64,000 nt of DNA from Ruminococcus sp. (GTDB taxonomy: Bacteria; Bacillota; Clostridia; Oscillospirales; Ruminococcaceae), in the NCBI GenBank assembly GCA_021201755.1, contig JAJQEI010000018.1:1-64000 (forward strand), read 5' to 3'. This document shows positions 35,435 to 45,134 of this stretch, one piece after another. The notes under the pieces were generated by a model. It was not told where the DNA came from, searched no databases, and saw nothing but the letters and a program-made list of their open reading frames with translations. Made by a program: the position numbers and the translations under genes. How positions within the stretch are numbered: the stretch's first letter is position 1; every line of letters begins with the position of its first letter.

Positions 35435-35463
35435 ATTATACAAGATTCACAAAAAATTGTCAA
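35435..35463 (-). promoter_or_regulatory. Promoter of the coiled-coil zinc-ribbon gene
   Basis: Minus strand TTGACA, 17-base spacer, TATAAT. Confidence 0.8.
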
Positions 35464-35498
35464 GAGGGAAACGCAATTTTTTTGCTTTTCTTCCAAAT

Positions 35499-36944
35499 TT
35501 AATCCCTAGACGGCTCAATTGCCGAAAAACGAATCCGCACTTTCGATAGTTCACGTAAAATAGTGTCACTGTGATAAAGACCGTCCGGCTTTGACAAATC
35601 ATTTTCTCCGGTTGCAGGCGGTGCAAAGATTTTTAGCGTCAAATCCGCTGCGCCCTTCAAAGGCTTTTCAAAAAATGCACCCATCAGATCGACCATTTTC
35701 GTCTGTGGAGCTTTATAGAACCACTTTCCGTTTAACTCCAGCATGAGATTACTATCTTCCTCAAATACCGCCTCACAAAATATCGGATTCTTTTCAAAGT
35801 GCAGTGGAATCGCTACGCCCTCCGCATCTTCGGAGTTGCTCCAACGCAGGTTCAGCGGCAATGTCACCTCACCAGCTTGGCGTGTGATTTCCGGCGAGAA
35901 CCAATCCCGATGAATAATCTCCTTATAGGTTTGCACCACCGGCTGTTCAAATCCGGTATCCGGATTATTCGGATTTTCAATTTCTAAGCCCAGTCTGCCT
36001 TGATCACGGAACTGATAGAAAGTGAAGCCGGAGAACCACGTTGCTTGCTTTTGTTCCACCATATCGCAGAACATTTTCACCATTTCCGCCTGCTCATATG
36101 CGCCGGTAACGTCGCCATCTGCATTAAACTCTGCCATAGTCATCGGTTTTGGCGTACCACCATTCAAATAACGAAACCGCTCAAAGCTGCGCTTTGTCAT
36201 TTCAAACGTATCCGCTACGCTGCCACGACTGTGGCTATTTCCGCCCGATTCTGCCACGTCATAAGGCCAGCCCCAATGCAGCGACATATATTTGTCCACA
36301 GACCAAATATCTGCCGCCGGAATTGTCTGTGCAAATTCCTTTTCCATCTCCATCTCCATTTCTTCCTTGTCCAAGCTCTCAATACCGCCAATGCAGATGA
36401 CCGTCTGCACATTCGGTGCCTGTTCCTTGATGATACGAGAAGCACGGACAAAGAAATCTGCCACCTCTTGATAGGTACAGCGTTTATTAAACGAGAACCA
36501 GTTCCCCGTCGCCTCATGATTGATTCGCAAAAAAACTCTGCCAAAAGGACGCAAATCTCGCCCGATTGCTGCAAGCTGTTCGTCCGAAACATGGGGATCA
36601 ATGGTCATAGTCAGGTTGACATCTTGTCCATGCTGGCGAATTTCACGCATATACTGAAATGGTTCGCCGTCGGTATTTCCTTCTAATCCGCCCTTATAGG
36701 TGAAATAGTCGTCATAGGGGAAATCCCACGCAAAGCGAACATCAGGATTCGCATGTACGACGCTTGCTCTCCCCGGCCAGCCCTCGTCCAGCGGATAATA
36801 GCAATACATCAAGCTTATGCTCCGATGAGGACGCCCCAATTTTTCCAAAATATAATCCTGATTGACATAAGCACCTCGTTCGCTTCCGTCTCCCAAATCT
36901 ACTGCACATTTTGCTTTACCCATGTGAATACGGTATGCTTCCAT
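35499..36944 (-). CDS. GH26-like (clan GH-A) glycoside hydrolase, apparently cytoplasmic
   Basis: A 481-residue protein with a TIM-barrel core of ~350 residues and a C-terminal beta domain. The segment LRINHEATGNWFSFN resembles the acid/base region of GH26 mannanases (R..HE..G.WF), and MTMAEFNADGD is a candidate nucleophile strand. There is no signal peptide or lipobox, unusual for GH26, so it may act on imported oligosaccharides or a cellular glycan. A perfect promoter lies ~65 bases upstream. Substrate and exact family need a profile search; a non-GH26 clan GH-A member is the alternative. Confidence 0.65.
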   Translation of the reverse strand: MEAYRIHMGKAKCAVDLGDGSERGAYVNQDYILEKLGRPHRSISLMYCYYPLDEGWPGRASVVHANPDVRFAWDFPYDDYFTYKGGLEGNTDGEPFQYMREIRQHGQDVNLTMTIDPHVSDEQLAAIGRDLRPFGRVFLRINHEATGNWFSFNKRCTYQEVADFFVRASRIIKEQAPNVQTVICIGGIESLDKEEMEMEMEKEFAQTIPAADIWSVDKYMSLHWGWPYDVAESGGNSHSRGSVADTFEMTKRSFERFRYLNGGTPKPMTMAEFNADGDVTGAYEQAEMVKMFCDMVEQKQATWFSGFTFYQFRDQGRLGLEIENPNNPDTGFEQPVVQTYKEIIHRDWFSPEITRQAGEVTLPLNLRWSNSEDAEGVAIPLHFEKNPIFCEAVFEEDSNLMLELNGKWFYKAPQTKMVDLMGAFFEKPLKGAADLTLKIFAPPATGENDLSKPDGLYHSDTILRELSKVRIRFSAIEPSRD

Positions 36945-37008
36945 AAGAATAACTCCCTTTTATAAATTTGTAGACAGTTCACGTCCACACCTGTTTGTTA
37001 TATCTTAT

Positions 37009-37037
37009 ATTATATCGAATGATTTGTATTGTGTCAA
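37009..37037 (-). promoter_or_regulatory. Promoter of the GH26-like gene
   Basis: Minus strand TTGACA, 17-base spacer, TATAAT. Confidence 0.8.
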
Positions 37038-37084
37038 GAAAAATTCTCAATTTTATACATCAAAATGGATTTAGCGGTACAAAT

Positions 37085-37120
37085 AAAAAAATCGCTGCAC
37101 CCAATTTCAAGGTGCAGCGA
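37085..37120 (-). terminator. Terminator of the Gld-type operon
   Basis: On the minus strand TCGCTGCACC pairs with GGTGCAGCGA across an ~8-base loop, followed by seven T. Confidence 0.85.
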
Positions 37121-37141
37121 CTTTACTGTGTAAATAAACAC

Positions 37142-37459
37142 TTAAGATACTTTCTTGTCGGACTTTTTCTCATCGCCCATTTCAGTACGCTTCAACCATA
37201 TGTGTGCCAAATCTACGGCTTCGTATAGATTGCTGCGTTCCGATTTCTTGACGATGGCTTTCACTGGATTTGTCTCATGGGTTTTCATTTGATAGACATT
37301 CACCTTATCGGCAATCTCCATCCCGTCTTCCAACTTTACTTGATGTTTAATTTCCAACATCACAACAAATGGTTCAGACATATAGCCATAATAAATTTGG
37401 CAACCCTTTCGTACCAGTGGATACCCTCGATACATAAAAAATTCTTGATTTTGACTCAT
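37142..37459 (-). CDS. Small conserved-looking protein of unknown function
   Basis: A 105-residue soluble protein with a beta-rich N-terminal half (YRGYPLVRKGCQIYYGYMSE, VVMLEIKHQVKLEDG) and a charged C-terminus ending DEKKSDKKVS. It lies 43 bases after the DUF4340 gene and before the operon terminator, so it probably belongs to the Gld-type transcript. I do not recognise the family. Confidence 0.65.
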   Translation of the reverse strand: MSQNQEFFMYRGYPLVRKGCQIYYGYMSEPFVVMLEIKHQVKLEDGMEIADKVNVYQMKTHETNPVKAIVKKSERSNLYEAVDLAHIWLKRTEMGDEKKSDKKVS

Positions 37460-37502
37460 ATCATCCCTCCATTCCTGTTTTCATCAAATCTGCTCCACTG
37501 AA

Positions 37503-38990
37503 TCAACTCCAGTTAGAGGAGAAATCTTCATTTGTATTGTTATATTTTTCCATATTGCTCTGCAATGTGGTTAAGTATGACTTACGACAAGTATATGCTG
37601 CCTGTCCATCTACTGTAATCAAACAGGTATAATCATCCAATGCATAAAATACCAAGTCTCGACTGAATGAACCGTCTTGGGTTTCCACATAAATTTCCGC
37701 TAGAAGATCTCCTTCCGGCTCAGATGTAAAATCGATGGTTTCCGCCGTGGTATTTAATAGGAATGCATAGAACTGCCGATAGCGTTCTGTATCAGTAGTT
37801 TCCCCATTCAAGGTGACCACAGTATCTTCATCATCTGTGCCCTCAGCCGAAAAAGTGAAAGTATCACCGTCAGTAATCGTTACGTTCAAGGTTCCTACAT
37901 TCCAAACATACGTTGCAAGTACAAGCTTAGATGCGACATCCGTCGGTTCTACCGTCGCCCAGATCATATTGTCCCCAGTAACTCGATAAATCACGTCCAC
38001 GCCCTCTAAATAAGCATAATAATAAGTCGATGTAGCTGCTGTTTCTTCATCCGTTTCTGTCACCGGCTCACTAAACAACAATACATATGTGTTTCCGTCA
38101 TTACAATCCATGGTAACGACGCCATAGGGATCAGCTAAACCATATTCCTCCATTTCTTCATCAGTTGGAACAGGTACTGCCACAGATTCCGCTATCAAGC
38201 CGAACATACCCGTAACATAATCCGTTGAACGATCCGGGCTCAAATATGCCGGAACAGGAGAAGTCATTACGTGTGTAGCAACCATACCGCCGGTGTAGTC
38301 TTCGTCATCTGCCGTTTCGTCATAATCCAATTCAAAAATGTAATCCAAGTCACTGCGTTCAACAGTCAAATAGTTGACCGTCGGATAATCGTCTTCATCC
38401 GGTTCCTCCAAAATCGTTGTGCTGACAAAATCAACCGCAGCATTTTGGAAGTTGGACAAATAGGAAGAAGATACCAGATAAGCTATATCATCATCCTCTT
38501 CGGCAAAATATGTGTAACTGCCCCCAGAAGCAGTATTCCCCACACGGAACGAATAGCTTGTGCCATCTTCAAAATGCAATGTCACATGAGCAGCAGTATC
38601 GTCATCCAAGCCGAATTTTTCTAAATCCGTACATTCCTCTTCCACAATCTGATTTGCTGTCATGGATGCCGTATTGTTCGGCAGCGTGTACAGCGTCGAA
38701 AGATAAGTCAAATCTTCCCAACCGGCAATGGCAAAGGTTGCATTTGTTTCATCATCCCCCTCGGTCACCCGCACGACTTCATAGCTATCGTTTGCATTGG
38801 TGACATCAATAGAAGTCACGTTATAGGTTTCCTGTTCGGTCAAGGTGATTTCTTCTGTACTGCTTTCCTCCGCTACATCTACGGAAGTGTCATCATCGCT
38901 GGAATCTGTTGCCAACAAAGCAGCCGTCACGCCACCCAATGCTACAACCAGTACCAGACCGCCGACAATTCCCAGCGTTTTTTTCCGCAT
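37503..38990 (-). CDS. DUF4340 membrane-anchored extracellular protein
   Basis: A 495-residue protein anchored by an N-terminal helix (GIVGGLVLVVALGGVTAALL). It then has an acidic Ser/Asp/Glu linker and repeated beta domains of the DUF4340 type, such as FGLDDDTAAHVTLHFEDGT and YGLADPYGVVTMDCNDGN. DUF4340 genes regularly follow gldG-like genes; the function is unknown. GGAGG precedes the ATG. It is the fourth gene of the ABC operon. Confidence 0.85.
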   Translation of the reverse strand: MRKKTLGIVGGLVLVVALGGVTAALLATDSSDDDTSVDVAEESSTEEITLTEQETYNVTSIDVTNANDSYEVVRVTEGDDETNATFAIAGWEDLTYLSTLYTLPNNTASMTANQIVEEECTDLEKFGLDDDTAAHVTLHFEDGTSYSFRVGNTASGGSYTYFAEEDDDIAYLVSSSYLSNFQNAAVDFVSTTILEEPDEDDYPTVNYLTVERSDLDYIFELDYDETADDEDYTGGMVATHVMTSPVPAYLSPDRSTDYVTGMFGLIAESVAVPVPTDEEMEEYGLADPYGVVTMDCNDGNTYVLLFSEPVTETDEETAATSTYYYAYLEGVDVIYRVTGDNMIWATVEPTDVASKLVLATYVWNVGTLNVTITDGDTFTFSAEGTDDEDTVVTLNGETTDTERYRQFYAFLLNTTAETIDFTSEPEGDLLAEIYVETQDGSFSRDLVFYALDDYTCLITVDGQAAYTCRKSYLTTLQSNMEKYNNTNEDFSSNWS

Positions 38991-39012
38991 AACAGGTTTC
39001 CTCCTCTCGACT

Positions 39013-40689
39013 TTAACGATTGCGTCTGCGAATGGCTACAACAATGCCGATTGCTACAATGATCAATGGGATAATCCAAATAACAATCCATTTAATGACA
39101 TTCAATATGCTGTCTGATACGGAAATCGAGGTTGTACTCAGATCCTTTGTGGCAATGACAATGTTATCCTCCTTGCCGCAAATCGAATTTAACAATCCCA
39201 CGAAATATTCTGCATTGTTATAGGATGCATCCTGCATCAAGTAATAATCCAATAAAGACATAGAACCCAGCACAATGACATCACTTTCGATAAAGTCGCT
39301 TCCGGTGGACTGCTGGTCACGACAGAGTACCATAACTGCATTGCTGCTCCGTTCTGCAGTGCTGGCGTCAAATTCGCTCGTCGTTTCATCGTCAGAAGAA
39401 GTCTCCGTCGTATCCGTTGCCACGTCCGTATCCGAATCGCTGTCATCACTCTCACTCGTTGTCGCACTCAACGGATAGCGATAGGATGTCTCTGATGTCG
39501 TCAACAAATTCGTCACCGTTCTGCCGTTGTTCGAGGTGATTTCATCAATCGGTTTTGCCAACGGTGCAAGGATCGGCAGACTCGTATTATCGAGATTTCC
39601 ATTATAGTCCTCGTCGTCCGTCACGCTGACAATGGGGAAGCTGCCGCTTCCGGCAACAATAGACGCCGTCTGCATATTCGAACTTTCATCTTGCACAATG
39701 CTATCATCAATCGAAACGTTCCATTCTTTCAAAAATGCGTCCAGATTTGGTGTGTCGCCTTGTGTATAATCTGCAATATAAATCAACTGCTTTCCAAGAT
39801 TTCCATTGTTATAAAGGAAATCTGTCAGCTTTTCTACTGCATCCTGTGTCAGATCGCTCGTAGGAGCCGGCAATAGAACAATATCATAATCGTCCGTACT
39901 CAGATCATCTGTCACCATGTCAATTTCCACAATGTCATAGCCATTTTCTTCCAATAGTGACTCTGCGGATGCAATCGCATAATAGTTTGCATTTGTCGCA
40001 CTATAGATATAGTCACCGTTAGTACTTGCAATCACTGCCACCGTTTTCGGGTTGGCATCCGTAACATTCATAATGGCGTTGGTCAAAACATACTCGCCCT
40101 TGAATTCTGTGAGGCAATCTTCCATAGAGCCATAGCCATAATAATAGTAATACTGATATGCCTCTTCATCGATTTCAAATAAATCCGTCAGGGAGTAAAC
40201 TTTGATTCTTGAGCCATTGGTAACAATTACCTGATTCGAACTGATGTCACCGGAATATAATTCTTGATATTTCGCTAGAATATCCGGATCACTGGTGGTA
40301 TCAAAATAGGTAACGGAGATATGATCCGAATAGCCTGCATAACGGTTGATTGTTTCCGAAATCATCTTATTATAACTATCCGTCTGAAATTCGCTTTCTT
40401 CCGTTGAAACGGCAATTTCCACATCTGTTTCCAGATTTTTGATATATTCTATCGTCTCGTCACTAATTTCATAGACATTTGAAGTCGTCAAATCCAGCGT
40501 CAGTCCTGGGAAACGTTCGCCTAACTGTGTAACAATCACGTTCACCAGCACCACTACCACGACAAAAATTACCGTAATCGTTGTTGCAACACTGCCATAT
40601 TTTAATTTCTTTCGCCGTTTCAACTTGTTCTGTCTTTTTTCCTCCGGCGTCAAATCGCCGGTTTTTTTCTTTTTGGTTTCTTGATTCAT
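39013..40689 (-). CDS. GldG-like ABC-associated protein
   Basis: A 558-residue protein. A basic cytoplasmic N-terminus and one helix (TITVIFVVVVVLVNVIVTQL) precede a large outer GldG domain (PF09822; LTTSNVYEISDETIEYIKNL, RYAGYSDHISVTYFDT). A C-terminal membrane helix (WIVIWIIPLIIVAIGIVVAI) and basic tail close the protein. It begins 15 bases after the permease gene. In Bacteroidetes GldA/F/G work in gliding motility; in Firmicutes the homologues' substrate is unknown. Confidence 0.88.
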   Translation of the reverse strand: MNQETKKKKTGDLTPEEKRQNKLKRRKKLKYGSVATTITVIFVVVVVLVNVIVTQLGERFPGLTLDLTTSNVYEISDETIEYIKNLETDVEIAVSTEESEFQTDSYNKMISETINRYAGYSDHISVTYFDTTSDPDILAKYQELYSGDISSNQVIVTNGSRIKVYSLTDLFEIDEEAYQYYYYYGYGSMEDCLTEFKGEYVLTNAIMNVTDANPKTVAVIASTNGDYIYSATNANYYAIASAESLLEENGYDIVEIDMVTDDLSTDDYDIVLLPAPTSDLTQDAVEKLTDFLYNNGNLGKQLIYIADYTQGDTPNLDAFLKEWNVSIDDSIVQDESSNMQTASIVAGSGSFPIVSVTDDEDYNGNLDNTSLPILAPLAKPIDEITSNNGRTVTNLLTTSETSYRYPLSATTSESDDSDSDTDVATDTTETSSDDETTSEFDASTAERSSNAVMVLCRDQQSTGSDFIESDVIVLGSMSLLDYYLMQDASYNNAEYFVGLLNSICGKEDNIVIATKDLSTTSISVSDSILNVIKWIVIWIIPLIIVAIGIVVAIRRRNR

Positions 40690-40704
40690 GCGATTTGTCC
40701 CTCC

Positions 40705-41412
40705 TTAACTCCAACGCCGTCTCTCATAGACACGGACGGTAAAGAAATTGAAAAGCACCGCCGTGCTAATGTAGAAAAGCACACTGGCTGGGTCAAACAG
40801 ACCCACTGTGAATTCGTAATATCTTGTGTAGAAGGACAATGCATTGAGAACGTCCGGCAAAATCGGTATGCTGCTCAGGTATGTAGCAAAAACATCTAGC
40901 ATATACAAAACCAACAATACAATGATACCCAGAACTGCTGCGACTACCTGATTTTCCGTCAGAGAAGAAATGAAAATCGTGACCGCAATAAATGCTGCGC
41001 CGACCAAGAACAGTGCCAGAACATTTGCAATTACAATGCCCCAAGTAACGGTACCGAAAAAGCTTAAAATCACGGCATATACCAACAAAATTGTAATGCC
41101 GATGGTGTACATGGTCAGTGCGGCAAAATACTTTCCCATAACAATTCCGCCGATAGAAACCGGTGACGTCAAAAGTCCCTGCTCTGTCTTTTGCTTTTTC
41201 TCTTCACTGAACAGCCGCATGGTCAAAATCGGAATTAAAATAACAATAATTAAAAACAAACTTGTAAATGTACTGGACATATCCGTCGTCGCAGAATAGA
41301 GAGACCCCGAATAAAAGAAATATCCAGACGTCAGATAAAACACTGCCAAGAAAACATAGGCAATACTGGAAGAGAAAAACGCTCCCATTTCACGTCGATA
41401 AATTGCACCCAT
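40705..41412 (-). CDS. ABC-2 type permease (GldF-like)
   Basis: A 235-residue membrane protein with six helices and the typical re-entrant N-terminal amphipathic helix (MGAIYRREMGAFFSSSIAYV). The FSEEKKQKTEQGLLTSPVSI loop is diagnostic of this ABC-2 subfamily. It directly abuts the ATPase gene's stop and precedes the GldG-like gene. Confidence 0.9.
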   Translation of the reverse strand: MGAIYRREMGAFFSSSIAYVFLAVFYLTSGYFFYSGSLYSATTDMSSTFTSLFLIIVILIPILTMRLFSEEKKQKTEQGLLTSPVSIGGIVMGKYFAALTMYTIGITILLVYAVILSFFGTVTWGIVIANVLALFLVGAAFIAVTIFISSLTENQVVAAVLGIIVLLVLYMLDVFATYLSSIPILPDVLNALSFYTRYYEFTVGLFDPASVLFYISTAVLFNFFTVRVYERRRWS

Positions 41413-42507
41413 TTAAGCATCCTCTCCTTTCTCTGCTTCGGTTTCCTCCGATTGTGTTTCTTCCGACTCTACCTGTTCCGCTTTCTCTTTCGATTTCGAG
41501 CGGAGAGAAACACGAGGCTTCTGTTTTTCGTCTATATCCAAAGTCTTGTCGTTTGCCGACTTCGTACGATTGACGGCTTCGCCCATTGTGATTTTCAAGA
41601 AAACATCCTCCAGCGTCATTTCGCCTTGTTCCATTCTATAAATTGCCCAACCGTTTTCCTGTACCGCCTTATTGAGTGCGGGACGAATATCGGCGTCCAT
41701 TGCTTGTTCAATCTCATATTCGTAAACACCCGGCTCCCGTTCCATATCAGCTCGTACACGTTCTACACCGTCCATCTCTCGAATGATACGAACAACATCA
41801 GTTTTATTGCCTGCAATACGAACCGTCAGGCGATTGGAACCAGAAACAGATTTCGACAAATTATCAATGGTATCGTTTGCCACGATTTGTCCATGATCAA
41901 TGATAACCACCCGATCGCAAACTTCTTGTACTTCCGTCAAAATATGCGAGGAAAGAATAACCGTGTGTTTCTTTCCCAATTTCTTCACCAGCGTGCGAAT
42001 CTCCAGAATCTGCTTTGGGTCAAGTCCAACTGTCGGTTCGTCCAGAATCAGAATCGGCGGATTTCCAATCAACGCCGATGCCAATCCTACACGTTGGCGA
42101 TAACCTTTCGACAAATGCTTAATAATTCGATTCGAAACATCCGTGATTTTACAAAGTCCGTACACATCCTTCAAATGTGATTTTCGTGGCAGTCGACATT
42201 TTTTCAAATCATAGACGAAATTCAAATAACCGATTACGGTCATATCCAAATAGAGCGGCGGCAATTCCGGCAAATAACCAATTTGTGCTTTGGCTTTGAT
42301 TGGCTCCTCGAGAATATCAATGCCGTTAATCAGTGCCTGTCCAGAGGAAGAACTGATATAGCCGGTAAGCATATTCATCGTAGTAGACTTTCCGGCACCG
42401 TTCGGTCCCAAAAGTCCCAAAATCTCGCCGTCCTCGACAGTAAAGCTTATATCCTGCACCGCCGGGTAATCGCCGTAGAATTTGGTCAGGTTTTTGACTT
42501 CAATCAT
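41413..42507 (-). CDS. ABC transporter ATP-binding subunit (GldA-like)
   Basis: A 364-residue ATPase. It has Walker A GPNGAGKST, signature LSKGYRQRVGLA, Walker B LILDEPTVGLD and H-loop SSHILTEV. The C-terminal DUF4162-like domain ends in an acidic, low-complexity tail (EQVESEETQSEETEAEKGED). The preferred start is the ATG of MIEVKNLTKFYG; a TTG three codons earlier lies nearer the AAAGGAGG. It is the first gene of the GldA-GldF-GldG-DUF4340 operon. Confidence 0.93.
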   Translation of the reverse strand: MIEVKNLTKFYGDYPAVQDISFTVEDGEILGLLGPNGAGKSTTMNMLTGYISSSSGQALINGIDILEEPIKAKAQIGYLPELPPLYLDMTVIGYLNFVYDLKKCRLPRKSHLKDVYGLCKITDVSNRIIKHLSKGYRQRVGLASALIGNPPILILDEPTVGLDPKQILEIRTLVKKLGKKHTVILSSHILTEVQEVCDRVVIIDHGQIVANDTIDNLSKSVSGSNRLTVRIAGNKTDVVRIIREMDGVERVRADMEREPGVYEYEIEQAMDADIRPALNKAVQENGWAIYRMEQGEMTLEDVFLKITMGEAVNRTKSANDKTLDIDEKQKPRVSLRSKSKEKAEQVESEETQSEETEAEKGEDA

Positions 42508-42681
42508 CTTATGCAATGACCTCCTTTATATTTGCAGTTCCATGTCCCATCAGGCGTTCCAACTGCTTTTTTCGAAATACAAAAGATATTGTAGCAATTC
42601 ATTGTGATAGATGCGTGACAATCGAACGAAAGATATTCCAGCTTAAGGTTCGCTTAAGGTTTTTTTCGTATTCTTGGACTC

Positions 42682-44145
42682 TCACGCCTGCATCAGCCGC
42701 TTTACACCGACTTGTATGCGTTCCAACGTATCCGCCTTGCCCAAGATAGCGCACAACTCTACGCCACCACCGGGTGTAAACTGTTTGCCTGAAACTGCCG
42801 TTCGCAATGGCCAAAGCATCCATCCGTTTTTTACACCCATTTCGCCGATTTTTACAAACAATGCTTCGTGAATGGTTTCTACATTCCAATTTTTCTCCGG
42901 AATATTTTCCAGAACCGGCTGCACTGTCTGCAACGCCTCCAATGCTGTTTCCGGTGTGGTTTTCATTTTTTTGTGACGATACATTTCCAAATCGCATTCT
43001 GGCAAAGCGTCAATAAAATCTACCTGAGCTGGAATATCTGAAAATACCTCCGTGCGATTTTGCAATACGCTGCATAAAAGCTGTATATCCACATCTTCTC
43101 GCTTTACAGTCTTACGAATCCATGGAAATGCTGCTTCAGCAAAATCCGCCGGTGTCATCTGATGCACATAAGCCGCATTGATGGCACGCAGCTTCTTATC
43201 ATCAAAAATCGCCGGTGATTTGGAAATGCCGCTGATGGTAAACGCCTGTTTTAGTTCATCCATGCTGTAAATTTCTTGTTCTCCAGTAGGCGCCCAACCT
43301 AAGAGTGCAATAAAGTTCATCACCGCCGCTGGCAAATAACCTTTTTCCATCAAATCTTGGAAAGATGCATCACCATTACGTTTCGATAGCTTGTGCGTCT
43401 GATCTTTCATTACCGGTGCACAGTGGACGTACACTGGCACATCCCAACCGAACGCTTCATAAAGAAGATTATATTTCGGCGTAGAGGACAGATATTCGTT
43501 TCCCCGTACCACATGGGTAATCCCCATCAGATGATCGTCTACCACATTGGCAAAATTATAAGTGGGCATACCGTCTGTTTTCAATAAAATCTGGTCATCC
43601 AATGTCTCATTTTCCACAGTAATATCACCGTAGATTTCATCATGGAATGTAGTTGTACTCATAAGCGGCATTTTTTGACGAATGACATAAGGTACGCCTG
43701 CATTCAGCTTCTCCTGTATTTCTTCCGGCGACAAGTCCCGACAGTGACGGTCATACATCGGTGCAATACGAGATGCCTCTTGAATCTTCCGCACCTCATC
43801 CAATCGCTCTTTCGAGCAAAAGCAGCGATAAGCCGCTCCAGATTCTACCAATTGTTCCGCATAGCCTTTGAACATTCCCATACGCTCTGACTGTACATAA
43901 GGTCCTACCGGTCCGCCAACGTCTGGTCCTTCGTCCCAATCTAAGCCCGCAGTTTTCAAGGTGTCATAAATGACATCAACTGCACCTTCCACATATCGTT
44001 CTTGATCCGTATCTTCAATTCGTAAAATAAAATCACCATCCGCCTTTTTTGCAATCAGATAAGCGTACAATGCCGTACGCAAATTTCCAATATGCATATA
44101 TCCAGTAGGACTTGGTGCAAATCTTGTTCTAACTCGCTTCTCCAT
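42682..44145 (-). CDS. gltX: Glutamyl-tRNA synthetase
   Basis: Charges tRNA-Glu (and often tRNA-Gln, followed by transamidation). The class I signatures are [20 protein letters not shown] (HIGH) and [10 protein letters not shown] (KMSKS). The 487-residue length is normal. The start is the ATG of [10 protein letters not shown], 7 bases after GGGAGG; a 47-codon upstream extension overlaps ribF and is not real. It follows ribF by 16 bases at the end of the rimP-infB operon. Confidence 0.97.
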   Translation of the reverse strand: MEKRVRTRFAPSPTGYMHIGNLRTALYAYLIAKKADGDFILRIEDTDQERYVEGAVDVIYDTLKTAGLDWDEGPDVGGPVGPYVQSERMGMFKGYAEQLVESGAAYRCFCSKERLDEVRKIQEASRIAPMYDRHCRDLSPEEIQEKLNAGVPYVIRQKMPLMSTTTFHDEIYGDITVENETLDDQILLKTDGMPTYNFANVVDDHLMGITHVVRGNEYLSSTPKYNLLYEAFGWDVPVYVHCAPVMKDQTHKLSKRNGDASFQDLMEKGYLPAAVMNFIALLGWAPTGEQEIYSMDELKQAFTISGISKSPAIFDDKKLRAINAAYVHQMTPADFAEAAFPWIRKTVKREDVDIQLLCSVLQNRTEVFSDIPAQVDFIDALPECDLEMYRHKKMKTTPETALEALQTVQPVLENIPEKNWNVETIHEALFVKIGEMGVKNGWMLWPLRTAVSGKQFTPGGGVELCAILGKADTLERIQVGVKRLMQA

Positions 44146-44161
44146 AAAAGCTTCCTCCCTG

Positions 44162-45067
44162 TTACAATATTTTCTGCGTATCACGATTTCTCTCAAAATA
44201 CACTCTCGCTTGCTGGGTATCCAAGTGAATCTGTGCATACAAAGCGTCTGCATCGGCAAAACACCGTTCTTCCCGCAAAAAAGCAAGCAGTTCTACTTTA
44301 CACGGCTGTGCATAAAGATTGCCGGAAAAATCCAGTAAAAAAGTTTCTGCACCGACTTTTCCACCATCGCTGACAGTAGGCTTTACGCCAATATCCGTCA
44401 CCGACGGATATGTTCCCTGCTTTGTGTGTGTCAAAGAGACATAGACCCCATACTTCGGGATCAACTGACCTGGTGCAAATGCCAAATTGATGGTAGGAAC
44501 TGCACGGGTGTGTCCAAACGCTGCACCATGTATCACGTTGCCGCAGACAGCATACGATTCGCCTAAAAGCTTTGCTGCAAGCGACACATCTCCCTTAAGT
44601 AGTGCCTGCCGAATACGTGTAGAAGAAATCACGCTGTCATCATAACAAATCGGTTCGATTGCCTCGACTGTAAAGCCAAATATCTCGCCAAATTGGCATA
44701 AATCCTGAAAATTCCACGCTGCCCTTGCGCCAAAGCGAAAATCTTTCCCACAAAAAACTGTTTTTGCCTGAAATTGTTCCTGTAATACGTGCTGGCAAAA
44801 TCGCTCACCGTCCAAATCCCGCAAGCGAAAAAAATCGGGACTATACACGGACTGTATTCCACACTGTTCCAGCAACTCCAGCTTCTGCGCATCCGGATAA
44901 ATATAATGCAGCTTTGCACCCTGCTTTACCGGCAACGATGCTGCCGCAAATGTAAATGCACAGGCGGACAAACCGTTTTGCATCGCATATGATACAGTAC
45001 GCTTCAAAATAGCTCGATGTCCCAGGTGAACACCATCAAAAAAGCCCAATGCTACGACACTTTTCAT
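44162..45067 (-). CDS. ribF: Bifunctional riboflavin kinase / FAD synthetase
   Basis: Converts riboflavin to FMN and FAD. The N-terminal adenylyltransferase has [16 protein letters not shown] and an [15 protein letters not shown] segment. The C-terminal kinase has [26 protein letters not shown] and the [11 protein letters not shown] motif. At 301 residues the length is normal. Its position after truB is common in Firmicutes. Confidence 0.96.
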   Translation of the reverse strand: MKSVVALGFFDGVHLGHRAILKRTVSYAMQNGLSACAFTFAAASLPVKQGAKLHYIYPDAQKLELLEQCGIQSVYSPDFFRLRDLDGERFCQHVLQEQFQAKTVFCGKDFRFGARAAWNFQDLCQFGEIFGFTVEAIEPICYDDSVISSTRIRQALLKGDVSLAAKLLGESYAVCGNVIHGAAFGHTRAVPTINLAFAPGQLIPKYGVYVSLTHTKQGTYPSVTDIGVKPTVSDGGKVGAETFLLDFSGNLYAQPCKVELLAFLREERCFADADALYAQIHLDTQQARVYFERNRDTQKIL

Positions 45068-45134
45068 ATGTTGTCGTGTATTTGCTGTTTGCAGTTCGAT
45101 GAGAAATCCGCCTCCTTATTTCATCATGACACAA

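Noticed and set aside
42641..42662. Tandem CTTAAGGTT repeat after gltX as a gltX terminator
   Set aside because: The two CTTAAG copies can pair, but the T run follows on the plus strand, where no gene needs termination. On the minus strand there is no T tract.
44146..44286. N-terminal extension of gltX into ribF
   Set aside because: The extension is an out-of-frame copy of the ribF 3' end; GGGAGG and the conserved [15 protein letters not shown] start fix the true beginning at 44145.
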